Below are positions 28,046 to 38,180 of a stretch of DNA of 64,000 nucleotides, one piece after another. The notes under the pieces are model-generated. The model made no database searches. It worked only from the letters and a program-made list of their open reading frames with translations, and had not been told where the DNA came from. This DNA comes from Rahnella aquatilis CIP 78.65 = ATCC 33071. Its GTDB lineage: Bacteria > Pseudomonadota > Gammaproteobacteria > Enterobacterales > Enterobacteriaceae. The position numbers and the translations under genes are program-made. The DNA lies in NCBI RefSeq assembly GCF_000241955.1, contig NC_016818.1, positions 1,116,001 to 1,180,000 of the forward strand, read 5' to 3'. Every line of letters starts with the position of its first letter. Positions within the stretch are counted from its first letter, which is position 1.

Positions 28046-28181
28046 ATGACGTCAATTCTTACCGATTAGTGCCCGCAAAGCGTCATTTCCCTTTTAAGAA
28101 TCTGTGAACCCGTTTTAAACTGGATGTCGTTTTTTAATTCTTTCGTTCGAAACCGAACGCGCAGTCCGGAGCTTACCTGCC

Positions 28182-29351
28182 ATGAAATTACCTGTTTATC
28201 TCGATTACTCTGCCACCACGCCGGTTGATCCGCGTGTTGCACAGAAAATGATGCAGTGTTTAACACTGGACGGTACTTTCGGTAATCCGGCTTCCCGCTC
28301 TCACCGTTTTGGCTGGCAGGCGGAAGAGGCCGTGGATGTGGCGCGTAACCAGATTGCTGAGCTGATTAATGCGGATCCGCGTGAAATTGTCTTCACGTCA
28401 GGTGCCACCGAATCTGACAATCTGGCGATTAAAGGCGCTGCCCATGCACAGCGCGCGAAAGGTAATCATATTATTACCAGTCAGACCGAGCACAAAGCGG
28501 TGCTGGACACCTGTGCGCAGCTGGAAACGGAAGGTTTTGACGTCACCTATCTGGCACCTCAGGCCGACGGTGTTATTCCGCCAGCGGCGATTGAAGCGGC
28601 GCTGCGCCCGGATACCATTCTGGTGTCCATCATGCAGGTGAATAATGAAATTGGCGTGGTACAGGATATTGCGACCATCGGCGAACTGTGCCGCAGTCGG
28701 GGCATCCTTTTCCATGTGGATGCGACGCAAAGCGTAGGGAAAATAGCGATTGATCTCAGTGAATTGCAGGTTGATCTGATGTCGTTTTCCGCGCATAAGA
28801 TTTACGGCCCGAAAGGCATCGGCGCGCTGTACGTGAGTCGCAAACCGAAAGTGCGGATTGACGCGCAAATCCACGGCGGTGGCCACGAACGCGGCATGCG
28901 TTCCGGTACATTGCCGGTGCATCAAATTGTCGGGATGGGCGAGGCGTATCGTATCGCCAAAGAAGAAATGACCGCCGAAGTGGCGCGTCTGACTGAACTG
29001 CGTGATCGTCTGTGGAAAGGCATTCAGGCGCTGGATCAGGTGTTTCTGAACGGCACGCCGCAACATGCGGCACCGAATATTCTCAACGTCAGTTTTGCCA
29101 GTGTAGAAGGCGAATCCCTGATCATGGCACTGAAAGATCTGGCGGTATCGTCAGGTTCGGCTTGTACGTCTGCCAGCCTTGAGCCTTCCTATGTTCTGCG
29201 TGCTCTGGGGTTAAGCGAGGAACTGGCGCACAGCTCCCTTCGCTTCTCGCTGGGGCGCTGGACAACGGAAGAAGAAATTGATTATGCGATTGCGCTGGTG
29301 GTGAAATCTGTCCGCCGCCTGCGTGAGTTGCCACCTGTTTATACGAAATGA
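28182..29351 (+). CDS. iscS: Cysteine desulfurase IscS, short C-terminus
   Basis: PLP enzyme that takes sulfur from cysteine for Fe-S clusters, tRNA thiolation and thiamine. The alignment with E. coli IscS is gap-free to about residue 381: PLP lysine K206 (SFSAHKIYG), persulfide C328 ([14 protein letters not shown]). It then ends at residue 389 with LPPVYTK, 15 residues short of the 404-aa E. coli protein, and the conserved WEMYKQG... tail is missing. That tail is part of the IscU docking region. iscU, iscA, hscBA, fdx and iscX do not follow. An LYEMK-like remnant is present in the -1 frame at 29339, hinting at a frameshift origin. The promoter is its own, since a terminator precedes it. Confidence 0.95.
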   Translation: MKLPVYLDYSATTPVDPRVAQKMMQCLTLDGTFGNPASRSHRFGWQAEEAVDVARNQIAELINADPREIVFTSGATESDNLAIKGAAHAQRAKGNHIITSQTEHKAVLDTCAQLETEGFDVTYLAPQADGVIPPAAIEAALRPDTILVSIMQVNNEIGVVQDIATIGELCRSRGILFHVDATQSVGKIAIDLSELQVDLMSFSAHKIYGPKGIGALYVSRKPKVRIDAQIHGGGHERGMRSGTLPVHQIVGMGEAYRIAKEEMTAEVARLTELRDRLWKGIQALDQVFLNGTPQHAAPNILNVSFASVEGESLIMALKDLAVSSGSACTSASLEPSYVLRALGLSEELAHSSLRFSLGRWTTEEEIDYAIALVVKSVRRLRELPPVYTK

Positions 29352-29432
29352 AGTGCCACCCGATGAAAGGGTGATTTGCCTGTCATTGAAAATGAATATT
29401 CATTGAAGATAAAAAACATCAGGAGTGCTGTT
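29352..29432. other. Site of missing iscUA-hscBA-fdx-iscX
   Basis: Only 81 bases separate iscS from pepB; six genes stand here in E. coli. No recognisable remnant of any of them. It contains a weak CACCC/GGGTG hairpin (29357-29373) and the 14-base palindrome AATGAATATTCATT (29391-29404). Confidence 0.8.
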
Positions 29433-30743
29433 ATGAGTTCCGAAGTCACGACCAATGAAGCAATGTCCGTATTTCTTTCTTCCCAGCCTGCTGATGCGCG
29501 CTGGGGCGAAAAAGCCACACTGAGCACCGATTCCGCCGGTATGACCATTCATTTGAATGGCGGCGATGTGCTGACGGTCATTGCCCGTGCTGCGCGTCGT
29601 ATCGACGGTCAGGGCGTTAAAAATGTTAAACTGGCGGGTGAAGGCTGGGATCTCGAAAACAGCTGGGCATTCTGGCAAGGCTTCCGTGGCCCGAAAGGCA
29701 CACGCAACGTTGAATGGGCAGAATTGTCCGAAGATGACGCAAATACGCTAAAACAACGCCTGAAAATCATCGACTGGGTACGTAATACCATAAATACCCC
29801 GGCGGAAGATTTGTCTCCTGAACAACTTGCCACCCGCGCTGTTGATCTGATGTGTGAATTCGGCAACGAAAAAGTCAGCTACCGCATCACCAAAGGCGAT
29901 GACCTGCGTCAGCAACATTATATGGGTATCCATACTGTCGGCCGTGGTTCTGACCGTCAGCCGGTCTTGCTGGCACTCGATTACAACCCGGGCGGCGACG
30001 CAGATGCACCGGTTTACGCCTGTCTGGTCGGTAAAGGTATCACTTTTGATACCGGCGGCTACAGCCTGAAGCCAAGCGCGTCAATGGATTCCATGAAAGC
30101 GGATATGGGCGGCGCGGCCACCCTGACCGGCGCACTGGCGCTGGCTGCGGCTAACGGTCTGAACAAACGCGTTAAACTTTACCTGTGCTGCGCGGACAAC
30201 ATGGTCAGCGGCAATGCACTGAAACTGGGCGACATTATCCGCTACCGCAACGGTAAAACCGTGGAAGTGATGAATACCGACGCTGAAGGCCGTCTGGTGC
30301 TGGCTGATGGCCTGATCGACGCGTCTGCGCAAAAGCCTGAACTGATCATTGATGCGGCCACGCTGACCGGTGCGGCGAAAACTGCGCTGGGTAACGATTA
30401 TCACGCACTGTTCAGCTTTGACGATGCACTTGCAGGCGAACTGCTGGAAAGCGCGAAAGCCGAACACGAACCGTTCTGGCGTCTGCCGCTGGAAGAGTTC
30501 CACCGCTCTCATCTGCCGTCTAACTTTGCTGAACTGAACAATATTGCCGGTCCGTCACACACTGCGGGAGCGAGTACGGCGGCGGCTTTTCTGTCTCATT
30601 TCGTCACTGACTATAAGAAAGGCTGGCTGCACATCGACTGTTCCGCAACGTACCGCAAAAGCGCGGCAGATCAGTGGTCTGCCGGTGCAACCGGTTTAGG
30701 CGTACGCACCGTCGCCAACCTGCTGTTAGCTAAAGCGAAGTAA
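29433..30743 (+). CDS. pepB: Aminopeptidase B (peptidase B)
   Basis: Cytosolic M17 leucyl-aminopeptidase with two metal ions. Diagnostic [14 protein letters not shown], with metal ligands in [30 protein letters not shown]. 436 aa. AGGAG before the ATG fixes the start; 19 further codons upstream lie in the former isc gap. In E. coli it is the last part of the isc-pepB neighbourhood and is kept here. Confidence 0.95.
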   Translation: MSSEVTTNEAMSVFLSSQPADARWGEKATLSTDSAGMTIHLNGGDVLTVIARAARRIDGQGVKNVKLAGEGWDLENSWAFWQGFRGPKGTRNVEWAELSEDDANTLKQRLKIIDWVRNTINTPAEDLSPEQLATRAVDLMCEFGNEKVSYRITKGDDLRQQHYMGIHTVGRGSDRQPVLLALDYNPGGDADAPVYACLVGKGITFDTGGYSLKPSASMDSMKADMGGAATLTGALALAAANGLNKRVKLYLCCADNMVSGNALKLGDIIRYRNGKTVEVMNTDAEGRLVLADGLIDASAQKPELIIDAATLTGAAKTALGNDYHALFSFDDALAGELLESAKAEHEPFWRLPLEEFHRSHLPSNFAELNNIAGPSHTAGASTAAAFLSHFVTDYKKGWLHIDCSATYRKSAADQWSAGATGLGVRTVANLLLAKAK

Positions 30744-30767
30744 GCAGTAAAAATTTGCATGAAGCAC

Positions 30768-30796
30768 AACGGGGCGCTTAACGGCGCCCCGTTTTA
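30768..30796 (+). terminator. pepB terminator
   Basis: 10-bp stem AACGGGGCGC/GCGCCCCGTT, 6-base loop, T-run; between pepB and sseB. Confidence 0.85.
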
Positions 30797-30819
30797 TACC
30801 CCTACCGGAGTTAAGAACC

Positions 30820-31683
30820 ATGAGTGTCCCACACGATCATCTCCCCGCTGGCGCGGCGGCGACCGACGGTGAAAACGAGCTGGAGCGCCTGCTTCGTCTG
30901 TCTGTCACCGCACCGGCCTGGCGTCCGGCGTTTTATCAAACCTTGCTGGAGTCCACCGTGTTTGTGCTCGGTGATGCAGGGCAGGATAACGCTGAAAAGC
31001 AGGGCAGTGTGGCGATCACCGCAGGCAGTGAACTGAATATTTTGCACTGGGAAAAGCAGGATGGCAGCTCGATCATTCCTTTCTTTTCCTCTGTGGACGT
31101 TCTGGAAAAAGCCAGTGCCGGCGAAAGCCCGGACGAGCAGGCGTTTGTCGCGCTGCCTGCCCGCGTGTTGTTTGAAATGACGCAAGGCGAAGAATTGTTT
31201 CTGAATCCGAAATCAGAGTACGGCAAGGAATTTTACCCGAGTGAAGTTACGCTGTTGCTGAGCAATGGCGGGCTGAATGTGCCGTCAGAGCTGGTGCTGG
31301 ATAAAGAAAGTCAGTTGCTGATCGGTCAGCCGGAGGAATATCCTTCTGCCATGATCGACGCGCTCACCACGCTGTTTACCCAGAAGAAACCGGTGCGCAG
31401 GGCATTTATGGCGCTTATCCACGATAAAGCGGTGGATGATCAGCCAAACCTGCTGATCGGTGTGGAAGCAGACGGTGATGAGCAGGAAATCGATGCGCTG
31501 ATCCGCGAGGCGGGGAATGTGGCGAGTGAAACCTCTCCCGACGAGCGTCCGGTGGATTTCTGTATCGTTTCTGAAAAAGAGCGCGGTATCAGCCATTATC
31601 TGATCAGCCACACGCAGCCGTTCTATCAGCGCAAGTGGGGAAGCTGGTTGCGCAATATTATTCCTTCGTCCGGTCAGGCATAA
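30820..31683 (+). CDS. sseB: Enhanced serine sensitivity protein SseB
   Basis: Cytoplasmic protein of the SseB family (287 aa); overexpression in E. coli causes serine sensitivity, biochemical role unclear. Conserved ELERLL...PAWRPAFYQTLLESTVFVLG start, WEKQDGSSIIPFFSS, ALPARVLFEMTQGEELFLNPKSEYGKEF. CCGGAG before the ATG. Ends in its own terminator. Confidence 0.93.
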   Translation: MSVPHDHLPAGAAATDGENELERLLRLSVTAPAWRPAFYQTLLESTVFVLGDAGQDNAEKQGSVAITAGSELNILHWEKQDGSSIIPFFSSVDVLEKASAGESPDEQAFVALPARVLFEMTQGEELFLNPKSEYGKEFYPSEVTLLLSNGGLNVPSELVLDKESQLLIGQPEEYPSAMIDALTTLFTQKKPVRRAFMALIHDKAVDDQPNLLIGVEADGDEQEIDALIREAGNVASETSPDERPVDFCIVSEKERGISHYLISHTQPFYQRKWGSWLRNIIPSSGQA

Positions 31684-31695
31684 AAATGAGAGTAC

Positions 31696-31730
31696 ACAGG
31701 GGAAAATGCCGTTTTGCCCCTGTTTTGTTT
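31696..31730 (+). terminator. sseB terminator
   Basis: ACAGGGG/CCCCTGT outer stem with inner AAAA/TTTT pairing, then TTTTGTTT. Confidence 0.8.
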
Positions 31731-31905
31731 GCGGGAAATAGGTGGATTAGGTTCGATAGTGAATCAATAACACTTTTTTTTAATTAAATGTTGTGATTCG
31801 GGTAGGCAATCGTAACTTCGCTCCCTATAATCACCGCCATTTTACGGCAGGTATAACATTAAATTAACCGGCCCTACCTATAAAAGTCAGACAGAGGTTT
31901 TTTTC

Positions 31906-32331
31906 ATGACTATCGAACGCACTTTCTCCATCATCAAGCCAAACTCCGTCGCTAACAACGACATCGGTGCTATCTACGCACGTTTTGAACGCGCAGGCTT
32001 CACCATCATCGCGTCTAAAATGCTGAAACTGACCAAAGAACAAGCTGAAGGTTTCTACGCAGAACACAAAGGCCGTCCGTTCTTCGACGGTCTGGTTGAG
32101 TTCATGACCTCTGGCCCGATCATGGTTCAGGTACTGGAAGGCGAAAACGCGGTTCAGCGTAACCGTGACATCATGGGCGCCACTAACCCGGAGAACGCTC
32201 TGGCCGGTACCCTGCGTGCAGACTTCGCGGACAGCTTCACCGCTAACGCTGTTCACGGTTCTGATGCTGTAGAATCTGCACAACGCGAAATCGCTTACTT
32301 CTTCACCGAAAGCGAAATCTGCCCGCGTTAA
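31906..32331 (+). CDS. ndk: Nucleoside diphosphate kinase
   Basis: Transfers the gamma phosphate between nucleoside triphosphates and diphosphates through phospho-H117 (NAVHGSD). 141 aa, fully conserved. A TATAAT element at 31826 lies 80 bases upstream and probably belongs to its promoter. In E. coli sseA, yfhM and pbpC stand between sseB and ndk; they are absent here. Confidence 0.98.
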   Translation: MTIERTFSIIKPNSVANNDIGAIYARFERAGFTIIASKMLKLTKEQAEGFYAEHKGRPFFDGLVEFMTSGPIMVQVLEGENAVQRNRDIMGATNPENALAGTLRADFADSFTANAVHGSDAVESAQREIAYFFTESEICPR

Positions 32332-32433
32332 GATTTTTGAGTCACTGTTGCTGGAAGATGTGCCGCAAATTCACAAGAATTTTGTCACTGCACCTTCCAA
32401 ACATGGCAACCGTGCCCTAAAATTTGTACAATG

Positions 32434-32476
32434 TTGCGCCCCGAATGAGCCAGCCTCTTCGGGGCGCAATTTTATT
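32434..32476 (+). terminator. ndk terminator
   Basis: 12-bp stem TTGCGCCCCGAA/TTCGGGGCGCAA with a 12-base loop followed by TTTTATTT, about 100 bases after ndk. Confidence 0.85.
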
Positions 32477-32556
32477 TGCAGGCCAGCCGTTTCCTGTCAG
32501 GTCAGGTTCTGCACTTCCAATACGCCATAACGTGTAACAACGAGGCCATTTTCATC

Positions 32557-33756
32557 ATGTTAGAATCCAACACGTCCGAGCCAACTTTGTCTGAAAATAA
32601 CGCTGTTTCCGCAGAAGCCGTGAATACTGTCGTGCCTGCTGCCGCAAAAATTAACCTTCTTGATCTTAACCGCAAGCAAATGCGTGAGTTTTTCATCAAC
32701 ATGGGCGAAAAGCCATTCCGTGCTGATCAGGTCATGAAGTGGATGTATCACTACTGCAGCGATGATTTCGAGCAAATGACCGATATCAACAAAGCGCTGC
32801 GTGAAAAGCTGGCCCGCGTTGCCGAAATTCGTGCACCGGAAGTCGCCTCAGAACAACGTTCCACTGACGGCACCATCAAATGGGCGATTCAGGTGGGCGG
32901 ACAACTGGTCGAAACCGTATATATCCCGGACGGCGATCGTGCGACGCTTTGCGTTTCTTCTCAGGTCGGCTGTGCGCTGGAATGTACGTTCTGTTCCACG
33001 GCGCAACAGGGCTTTAACCGTAACCTGCGTGTGTCCGAAATTATCGGTCAGGTATGGCGTGCGGCAAAAATTATCGGCGCGGCGAAAGTGGCCGGTACGC
33101 GCCCTATCACCAACGTGGTGATGATGGGCATGGGCGAACCTTTGCTGAACCTCAATAACGTGGTGCCGGCGATGGAAATCATGCTTGACGATTTCGGTTT
33201 CGGCCTGTCAAAACGTCGCGTGACGCTTTCCACATCGGGCGTGGTCCCTGCGCTGGATAAACTGGGCGATATGATTGATGTCGCGCTGGCGATTTCCCTG
33301 CATGCACCTAACGACGCCATTCGTGACGAAATCGTGCCGATCAACCGCAAGTACAATATTGATACTTTCCTGGCCGCCGTCGAGCGCTATATTGGCAAAT
33401 CCAACGCCAATCAGGGCCGCGTTACCATCGAATACGTTATGCTGGACCACATCAATGATGGCACCGAGCATGCGCATGAACTGGCTGAGCGTCTGAAGAA
33501 TACGCCATGCAAAATCAACCTGATCCCCTGGAACCCGTTCCCGGGCGCGCCGTATGGCCGCAGCTCGAACAGCCGTATCGACCGCTTCTCAAAAGTGCTG
33601 ATGGATTATGGCTTTACGGTGATCGTGCGTAAAACCCGCGGTGATGATATTGATGCCGCGTGCGGGCAACTGGCCGGTGATGTTATCGACCGTACCAAGC
33701 GTACGTTGAAGAAAAAAATGGCAAGCGAGCAGCAGATTTCCGTTAAAGCCGTCTGA
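32557..33756 (+). CDS. rlmN: Dual-specificity 23S rRNA/tRNA methyltransferase RlmN
   Basis: Radical SAM enzyme methylating A2503 of 23S rRNA and A37 of some tRNAs at C2. The radical SAM cluster ligands are C139, C143 and C146 (CALECTFC). The C-terminal [12 protein letters not shown] holds the methyl-carrying cysteine. 399 aa, about 15 residues longer at the N-terminus than E. coli. It needs a [4Fe-4S] cluster, which matters in view of the missing IscU. First gene of the rlmN-pilW-rodZ-ispG series. Confidence 0.96.
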   Translation: MLESNTSEPTLSENNAVSAEAVNTVVPAAAKINLLDLNRKQMREFFINMGEKPFRADQVMKWMYHYCSDDFEQMTDINKALREKLARVAEIRAPEVASEQRSTDGTIKWAIQVGGQLVETVYIPDGDRATLCVSSQVGCALECTFCSTAQQGFNRNLRVSEIIGQVWRAAKIIGAAKVAGTRPITNVVMMGMGEPLLNLNNVVPAMEIMLDDFGFGLSKRRVTLSTSGVVPALDKLGDMIDVALAISLHAPNDAIRDEIVPINRKYNIDTFLAAVERYIGKSNANQGRVTIEYVMLDHINDGTEHAHELAERLKNTPCKINLIPWNPFPGAPYGRSSNSRIDRFSKVLMDYGFTVIVRKTRGDDIDAACGQLAGDVIDRTKRTLKKKMASEQQISVKAV

Positions 33757-33845
33757 TGTCAGGAAGTAGGTATGCAGGGCTTTACCGTGCCGTTTTGGTT
33801 AAGCCCACTGTTTTATTGTCGCTGGCAGGGTAAAGGGAATTAAGC

Positions 33846-34607
33846 ATGGCAATGAAGGGCAGTGTGAAAATGTTAATGGCCGCAGGTGTGGCCCTGGCGT
33901 TACTGGCTGGTTGTTCCGGTTCACCAAAAGAAACGCAACAGGCCAGTGGCGCAGCACAAACGCGCCTTGAACTGGGCATGGCGTACCTGAATCAGGGAAA
34001 CATGGAGGCGGCCAGACAGAATCTCCAGAAAGCCGTTGACGGTGCGCCGCAGGATTATCGGACACAGCTTGGTATGGCGCTTTACGAGCAAAAAAACGGC
34101 AATCAGAAAGCTGCACAAACCCGCTACCAGCAAGCGTTGCAGCTGGCACCGCAAAATGGGACGGTCTTAAATAATTACGGTGCGTTTTTGTGTAGTTTAG
34201 GGCAGTATGTACCCGCACAACAGCAGTTTAGCGCCGCAGCTAATGCGCCTGATTACGGTCAGGTTGCTGACAGTCTGGAAAATGCAGGCTACTGTTTTCT
34301 GAAGGCCAATCAGAATGAGGAAGCGCGAGTGTTACTAAGCCGGGCATTGAAAGTGGATCCCGATAAAGGTGCACCCTTGCTGACTGAGGCAACCAAAGAA
34401 TTTGGGGAAGGGAACCGCGCTCAGGCGAAACTATTACTGGATGTATATCAACATGTTCTGCCAGCCACTGCCGACAGCCTCATGTTACAAATTCGATTCG
34501 CTGCGTTAGCGGGCAATCCGGATAGCGTTCAACGCTACGGTAAGCAACTTGCGCGTAGTTATCCACAATCTAAACAGTACCAGCAGTTCTTAGCCAATGA
34601 ATACTGA
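33846..34607 (+). CDS. pilW: PilW/PilF-type TPR lipoprotein
   Basis: Lipoprotein of the type IV pilus biogenesis/stability family, located between rlmN and rodZ as in other enterobacteria. Signal peptide with lipobox LAGC (C23); the rest is TPR repeats ([56 protein letters not shown]). In Pseudomonas PilF/PilW promotes secretin assembly; a pilus role here is not shown. It overlaps rodZ by 11 bases. Confidence 0.9.
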   Translation: MAMKGSVKMLMAAGVALALLAGCSGSPKETQQASGAAQTRLELGMAYLNQGNMEAARQNLQKAVDGAPQDYRTQLGMALYEQKNGNQKAAQTRYQQALQLAPQNGTVLNNYGAFLCSLGQYVPAQQQFSAAANAPDYGQVADSLENAGYCFLKANQNEEARVLLSRALKVDPDKGAPLLTEATKEFGEGNRAQAKLLLDVYQHVLPATADSLMLQIRFAALAGNPDSVQRYGKQLARSYPQSKQYQQFLANEY

Positions 34608-35592
34608 AGCCCCTCAAGAAAATAATGCAAAACTGACTACAGGCGAACGTCTGCGTCAGGCTCGTGAACAGTTAGGTCTCAGTCAGCAGGCCGTTGCAGA
34701 ACGCCTGTGTCTGAAAGTCTCAACTATTCGCCAAATCGAAGAAGAAACGACGCCGGCCGATCTTGCGCCGACTTTCCTGCGTGGTTATCTCCGTTCTTAT
34801 GCAAAACTGGTTCATGTCCCTGAAGAAGAATTATTAGGGCTGATCGGTAAACAAGCCCCAATTAAAGTGCCAAAAGTGGCGTCAATGCAGGGATTCTCTC
34901 TCGGCAAGTCTCGCAAAAAACGTGATGGCTGGCTGATGGGCTTTACCTGGCTGGTGGTGTTTGTGGTGATTGGCCTGACCGGTGCGTGGTGGTGGCAAAA
35001 TCATCAGGCGCAGCAGCAGGAAATCGCAACAATGGCCGATCAGTCATCGGCACAGCTGAATCAGGATAACGGCCAGGGGCAAACTATTCCTCTGGGCGAC
35101 AATGCGAATTCGGCACCGACAACAGAAGAGACTTCTTCTGATCCGGCGCCTGCCACAAACGCAACACAGCCGCAGAACGCTATTCCGTTGAATACCGCGC
35201 CGGGCGCAGCAGCCAGCAACGCACCTGCTGCATCGGGTACGCCAGCGGAGCAAGCGCCTGCCGCTGTTTCAACCAGTCAGCCTGCTACCACTGAAAATGG
35301 TCTGCCAACCGGTGATGCACAAACTGCGGCAGCAGCGGGTGCGGATCCACAAGCGGTGACTTTTACCTTTAAAGCTGATTGCTGGTTCCAGATTGATGAC
35401 GCGTCAGGGAAAACCCTGTTCAGCGGCATGAAGAAAGGCGGTGAAACCTTCAGCGTGAAGGGCACTGCGCCATATAAACTGAAAATCGGTGCGCCGGGTG
35501 CGGTAGATATCCAATTCCAGGGCAAGCCGGTTGATTTAAGTCGTTTTGTAAAATCAAGCCGTGTTGCACGCCTGACCTTAGCTGCCGAGTAA
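34597..35592 (+). CDS. rodZ: Cytoskeleton protein RodZ
   Basis: Bitopic membrane protein linking MreB filaments to the cell-wall elongation machinery. N-terminal helix-turn-helix of the Xre type (about 15-75), basic juxtamembrane SRKKRDG, membrane span 112-132, long periplasmic linker rich in Ala/Pro/Thr/Gln (about 135-250), and a C-terminal beta domain ([20 protein letters not shown] to the end). 331 aa, close to E. coli (337 aa). Confidence 0.95.
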   Translation: MNTEAPQENNAKLTTGERLRQAREQLGLSQQAVAERLCLKVSTIRQIEEETTPADLAPTFLRGYLRSYAKLVHVPEEELLGLIGKQAPIKVPKVASMQGFSLGKSRKKRDGWLMGFTWLVVFVVIGLTGAWWWQNHQAQQQEIATMADQSSAQLNQDNGQGQTIPLGDNANSAPTTEETSSDPAPATNATQPQNAIPLNTAPGAAASNAPAASGTPAEQAPAAVSTSQPATTENGLPTGDAQTAAAAGADPQAVTFTFKADCWFQIDDASGKTLFSGMKKGGETFSVKGTAPYKLKIGAPGAVDIQFQGKPVDLSRFVKSSRVARLTLAAE

Positions 35593-35634
35593 TCGGCAGT
35601 TTGTCAGACGATTGTAACGATGGAGAGTGAAGTA

Positions 35635-36756
35635 ATGCATAACCAAGCACCCATTACCCGTCGCAAATCAACCCGGATTTATGTCGGCAAGGTGCCTGTC
35701 GGTGATGGAGCGCCGATTGCAGTGCAATCGATGACCAACACCCGCACCACAGATGTCGCGGCGACAGTCGCACAGATCAAATCACTGGAACGCGTCGGTG
35801 TCGATATTGTTCGCGTTTCTGTGCCTACCATGGATGCAGCAGAAGCATTCAAACTTATCAAACAGCAGGTTAATGTCCCGCTGGTCGCTGATATTCATTT
35901 CGATTACCGCATCGCCCTGCAGGTTGCAGAATACGGCGTAGATTGCCTGCGTATTAATCCGGGTAACATTGGTAACGAATCCCGCATCCGCTCTGTGGTG
36001 GATTGCGCGCGCGACAAAAATATCCCTATCCGTATCGGTGTGAACGGCGGCTCCCTGGAAAAAGATATTCAGGAAAAGTACGGCGAACCTACGCCGCAAG
36101 CCCTGCTGGAATCGGCGATGCGCCACGTTGATATTCTTGACCGCCTTAACTTCGATCAGTTTAAAGTCAGCGTAAAAGCCTCTGACGTCTTCCTGGCTGT
36201 TGAGTCCTACCGCCTGCTGGCTAAACAGATTGTTCAGCCTTTGCATTTGGGGATTACCGAAGCCGGTGGTCTGCGTGCAGGTTCCGTTAAATCGGCGATT
36301 GGTCTGGGCCTGCTGCTCTCAGAAGGCATCGGCGACACGTTACGTATCTCGCTGGCGGCCGATCCGGTTGAAGAAGTTAAAGTCGGATTCGATATCCTCA
36401 AATCACTGCGTATCCGCTCCCGTGGTATCAACTTTATTGCCTGCCCGACCTGTTCGCGTCAGGAGTTTGATGTCATCGGCACCGTGAATGCGTTGGAACA
36501 ACGTCTGGAAGATATCATCACGCCAATGGATGTTTCGATCATCGGTTGTGTGGTTAACGGTCCGGGCGAAGCGCTGGTTTCCACTCTGGGCGTGACCGGT
36601 GGTCATAACAAAAGCGGTTTCTATGAAGACGGCGTCCGTCAGAGAGAGCGTTTTGATAACAACGATATGATTGACCAGTTAGAAGCAAAAATTCGCGCCA
36701 AAGCGGCGATTATGGATGAGAGTAAACGTATCGTTATCAATCATCTTGAAAAGTAA
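35635..36756 (+). CDS. ispG: 4-hydroxy-3-methylbut-2-enyl diphosphate synthase (IspG)
   Basis: [4Fe-4S] enzyme of the MEP isoprenoid pathway, reducing MEcPP to HMBPP. Cluster cysteines in [12 protein letters not shown] and [11 protein letters not shown]. 373 residues from [18 protein letters not shown], which matches E. coli; five upstream codons of open frame are not used. An essential Fe-S enzyme, so some other assembly system must supply it. Confidence 0.97.
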   Translation: MHNQAPITRRKSTRIYVGKVPVGDGAPIAVQSMTNTRTTDVAATVAQIKSLERVGVDIVRVSVPTMDAAEAFKLIKQQVNVPLVADIHFDYRIALQVAEYGVDCLRINPGNIGNESRIRSVVDCARDKNIPIRIGVNGGSLEKDIQEKYGEPTPQALLESAMRHVDILDRLNFDQFKVSVKASDVFLAVESYRLLAKQIVQPLHLGITEAGGLRAGSVKSAIGLGLLLSEGIGDTLRISLAADPVEEVKVGFDILKSLRIRSRGINFIACPTCSRQEFDVIGTVNALEQRLEDIITPMDVSIIGCVVNGPGEALVSTLGVTGGHNKSGFYEDGVRQRERFDNNDMIDQLEAKIRAKAAIMDESKRIVINHLEK

Positions 36757-36797
36757 CATCGGTTGCGGGTGTCAGCGTACATCTGCATTATTATATT

Positions 36798-36870
36798 GAA
36801 CCCGACAGGGGTAATGGCGTCTGTGCGTTGAACCACAGGCCACAAAGCCCCTATAATCGGGTTCATTTTT
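36798..36870 (+). ncRNA. sroE: sroE-like structured RNA between ispG and hisS
   Basis: Nested stems read directly: outer GAACCCGA/TCGGGTTC, middle GGGG/CCCC, inner GTCTGTG/CACAGGC, ending in ATTTTTTAT. E. coli encodes the small RNA SroE at this exact place. Its role is unknown. It could also act as a terminator or attenuator for hisS. Confidence 0.6.
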
Positions 36871-36892
36871 TATAAAACGATAGAGAACTGAC

Positions 36893-38167
36893 GTGGCAAA
36901 GAATATCCAGGCCATTCGCGGCATGAACGACTACCTGCCAGAAGACACAGCACTGTGGCAACGCATTGAAGGATCGTTGAAACAGGTGCTCGGCAGTTAC
37001 GGCTACAGTGAAATCCGTATGCCGATTGTAGAGCAGACCCCATTGTTTAAACGCGCTATCGGTGAAGTGACTGATGTCGTGGAAAAAGAAATGTATACCT
37101 TTGATGACCGCAACGGCGAAAGCCTGACGCTGCGTCCGGAAGGTACGGCGGGCTGTGTGCGCGCCGGTATCGAACATGGTCTGCTGTACAATCAGGAACA
37201 ACGTCTGTGGTACATCGGTCCGATGTTCCGTTACGAACGTCCGCAAAAAGGTCGCTATCGTCAGTTCAATCAGCTGGGTGTCGAAGTCTTTGGTCTGCAA
37301 GGGCCGGACATTGATGCGGAACTGATCCTGCTGACCGCCCGCTGGTGGCGCGCGCTGGGGATTTATGAGCACGTGACGCTGGAACTGAACTCTATCGGTT
37401 CACTGGAAGCCCGCGCGAACTATCGTGATGCGCTGGTGGCTTTTCTTGAGCAGCACAAAGACAAGCTGGATGAAGACTGCAAACGTCGCATGTACAGCAA
37501 TCCGTTGCGTGTTCTGGATTCCAAAAATCCGGATATTCAGGCGTTATTAAATGATGCACCTGAGCTGGGTGATTATCTTGATGAAGAATCAAGAGAACAC
37601 TTTGCAGGTCTGTGTGAACTTTTAGAGCAGTCTGGTATCCCATATACGGTTAATCAGCGACTTGTGCGCGGTCTGGATTATTACAACCGCACCGTGTTTG
37701 AATGGGTAACCAGTAGTTTAGGCTCACAAGGTACTGTGTGTGCCGGTGGCCGGTACGACGGTCTGGTCGAACAACTGGGTGGTCGTGCAACACCGGGTGT
37801 CGGTTTCGCCATGGGGCTGGAACGACTGGTATTACTGGTTCAGGCCGTAAACCCGGACTTTAAAGCACCGGCAACCGTCGACACCTACGTGATCTCATCC
37901 GGTGCGGGCACGCAAAGCGCCGCCATGCAACTGGCTGAAACACTGCGTGATGCACTGCCTGAACTGAAAGTTATGACTAACTACGGTGGCGGCAACTTCA
38001 AGAAACAGTTCGCCCGTGCTGATAAATGGGGTGCGCGTGTTGCCCTGGTATTAGGCGAAACTGAAGTCGCTAACCAGCAGGTCGTGGTAAAAGACCTGCA
38101 GAGTGGAACGCAAGAAACGCTGGCGCAAAGCGAAATCGTCGCGCGCCTGGCTTCGATGTTGGGTTAA
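36893..38167 (+). CDS. hisS: Histidyl-tRNA synthetase
   Basis: Class II synthetase. Motif 2 [19 protein letters not shown], the HisA motif [13 protein letters not shown], and [13 protein letters not shown] are intact; the C-terminal anticodon-binding domain follows from about residue 325. 424 aa as in E. coli. Followed after 13 bases by yfgM. Confidence 0.98.
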   Translation: MAKNIQAIRGMNDYLPEDTALWQRIEGSLKQVLGSYGYSEIRMPIVEQTPLFKRAIGEVTDVVEKEMYTFDDRNGESLTLRPEGTAGCVRAGIEHGLLYNQEQRLWYIGPMFRYERPQKGRYRQFNQLGVEVFGLQGPDIDAELILLTARWWRALGIYEHVTLELNSIGSLEARANYRDALVAFLEQHKDKLDEDCKRRMYSNPLRVLDSKNPDIQALLNDAPELGDYLDEESREHFAGLCELLEQSGIPYTVNQRLVRGLDYYNRTVFEWVTSSLGSQGTVCAGGRYDGLVEQLGGRATPGVGFAMGLERLVLLVQAVNPDFKAPATVDTYVISSGAGTQSAAMQLAETLRDALPELKVMTNYGGGNFKKQFARADKWGARVALVLGETEVANQQVVVKDLQSGTQETLAQSEIVARLASMLG

Positions 38168-38180
38168 GGAGAAGGACACT

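Noticed and set aside
28369-28641. Overlapping frame within iscS as a possible separate gene
   Set aside because: Shadow frame of iscS; composition follows the iscS codons and no ribosome site is present.
32348-32530. 60-codon frame between ndk and rlmN
   Set aside because: It spans the ndk terminator hairpin and has no ribosome site.
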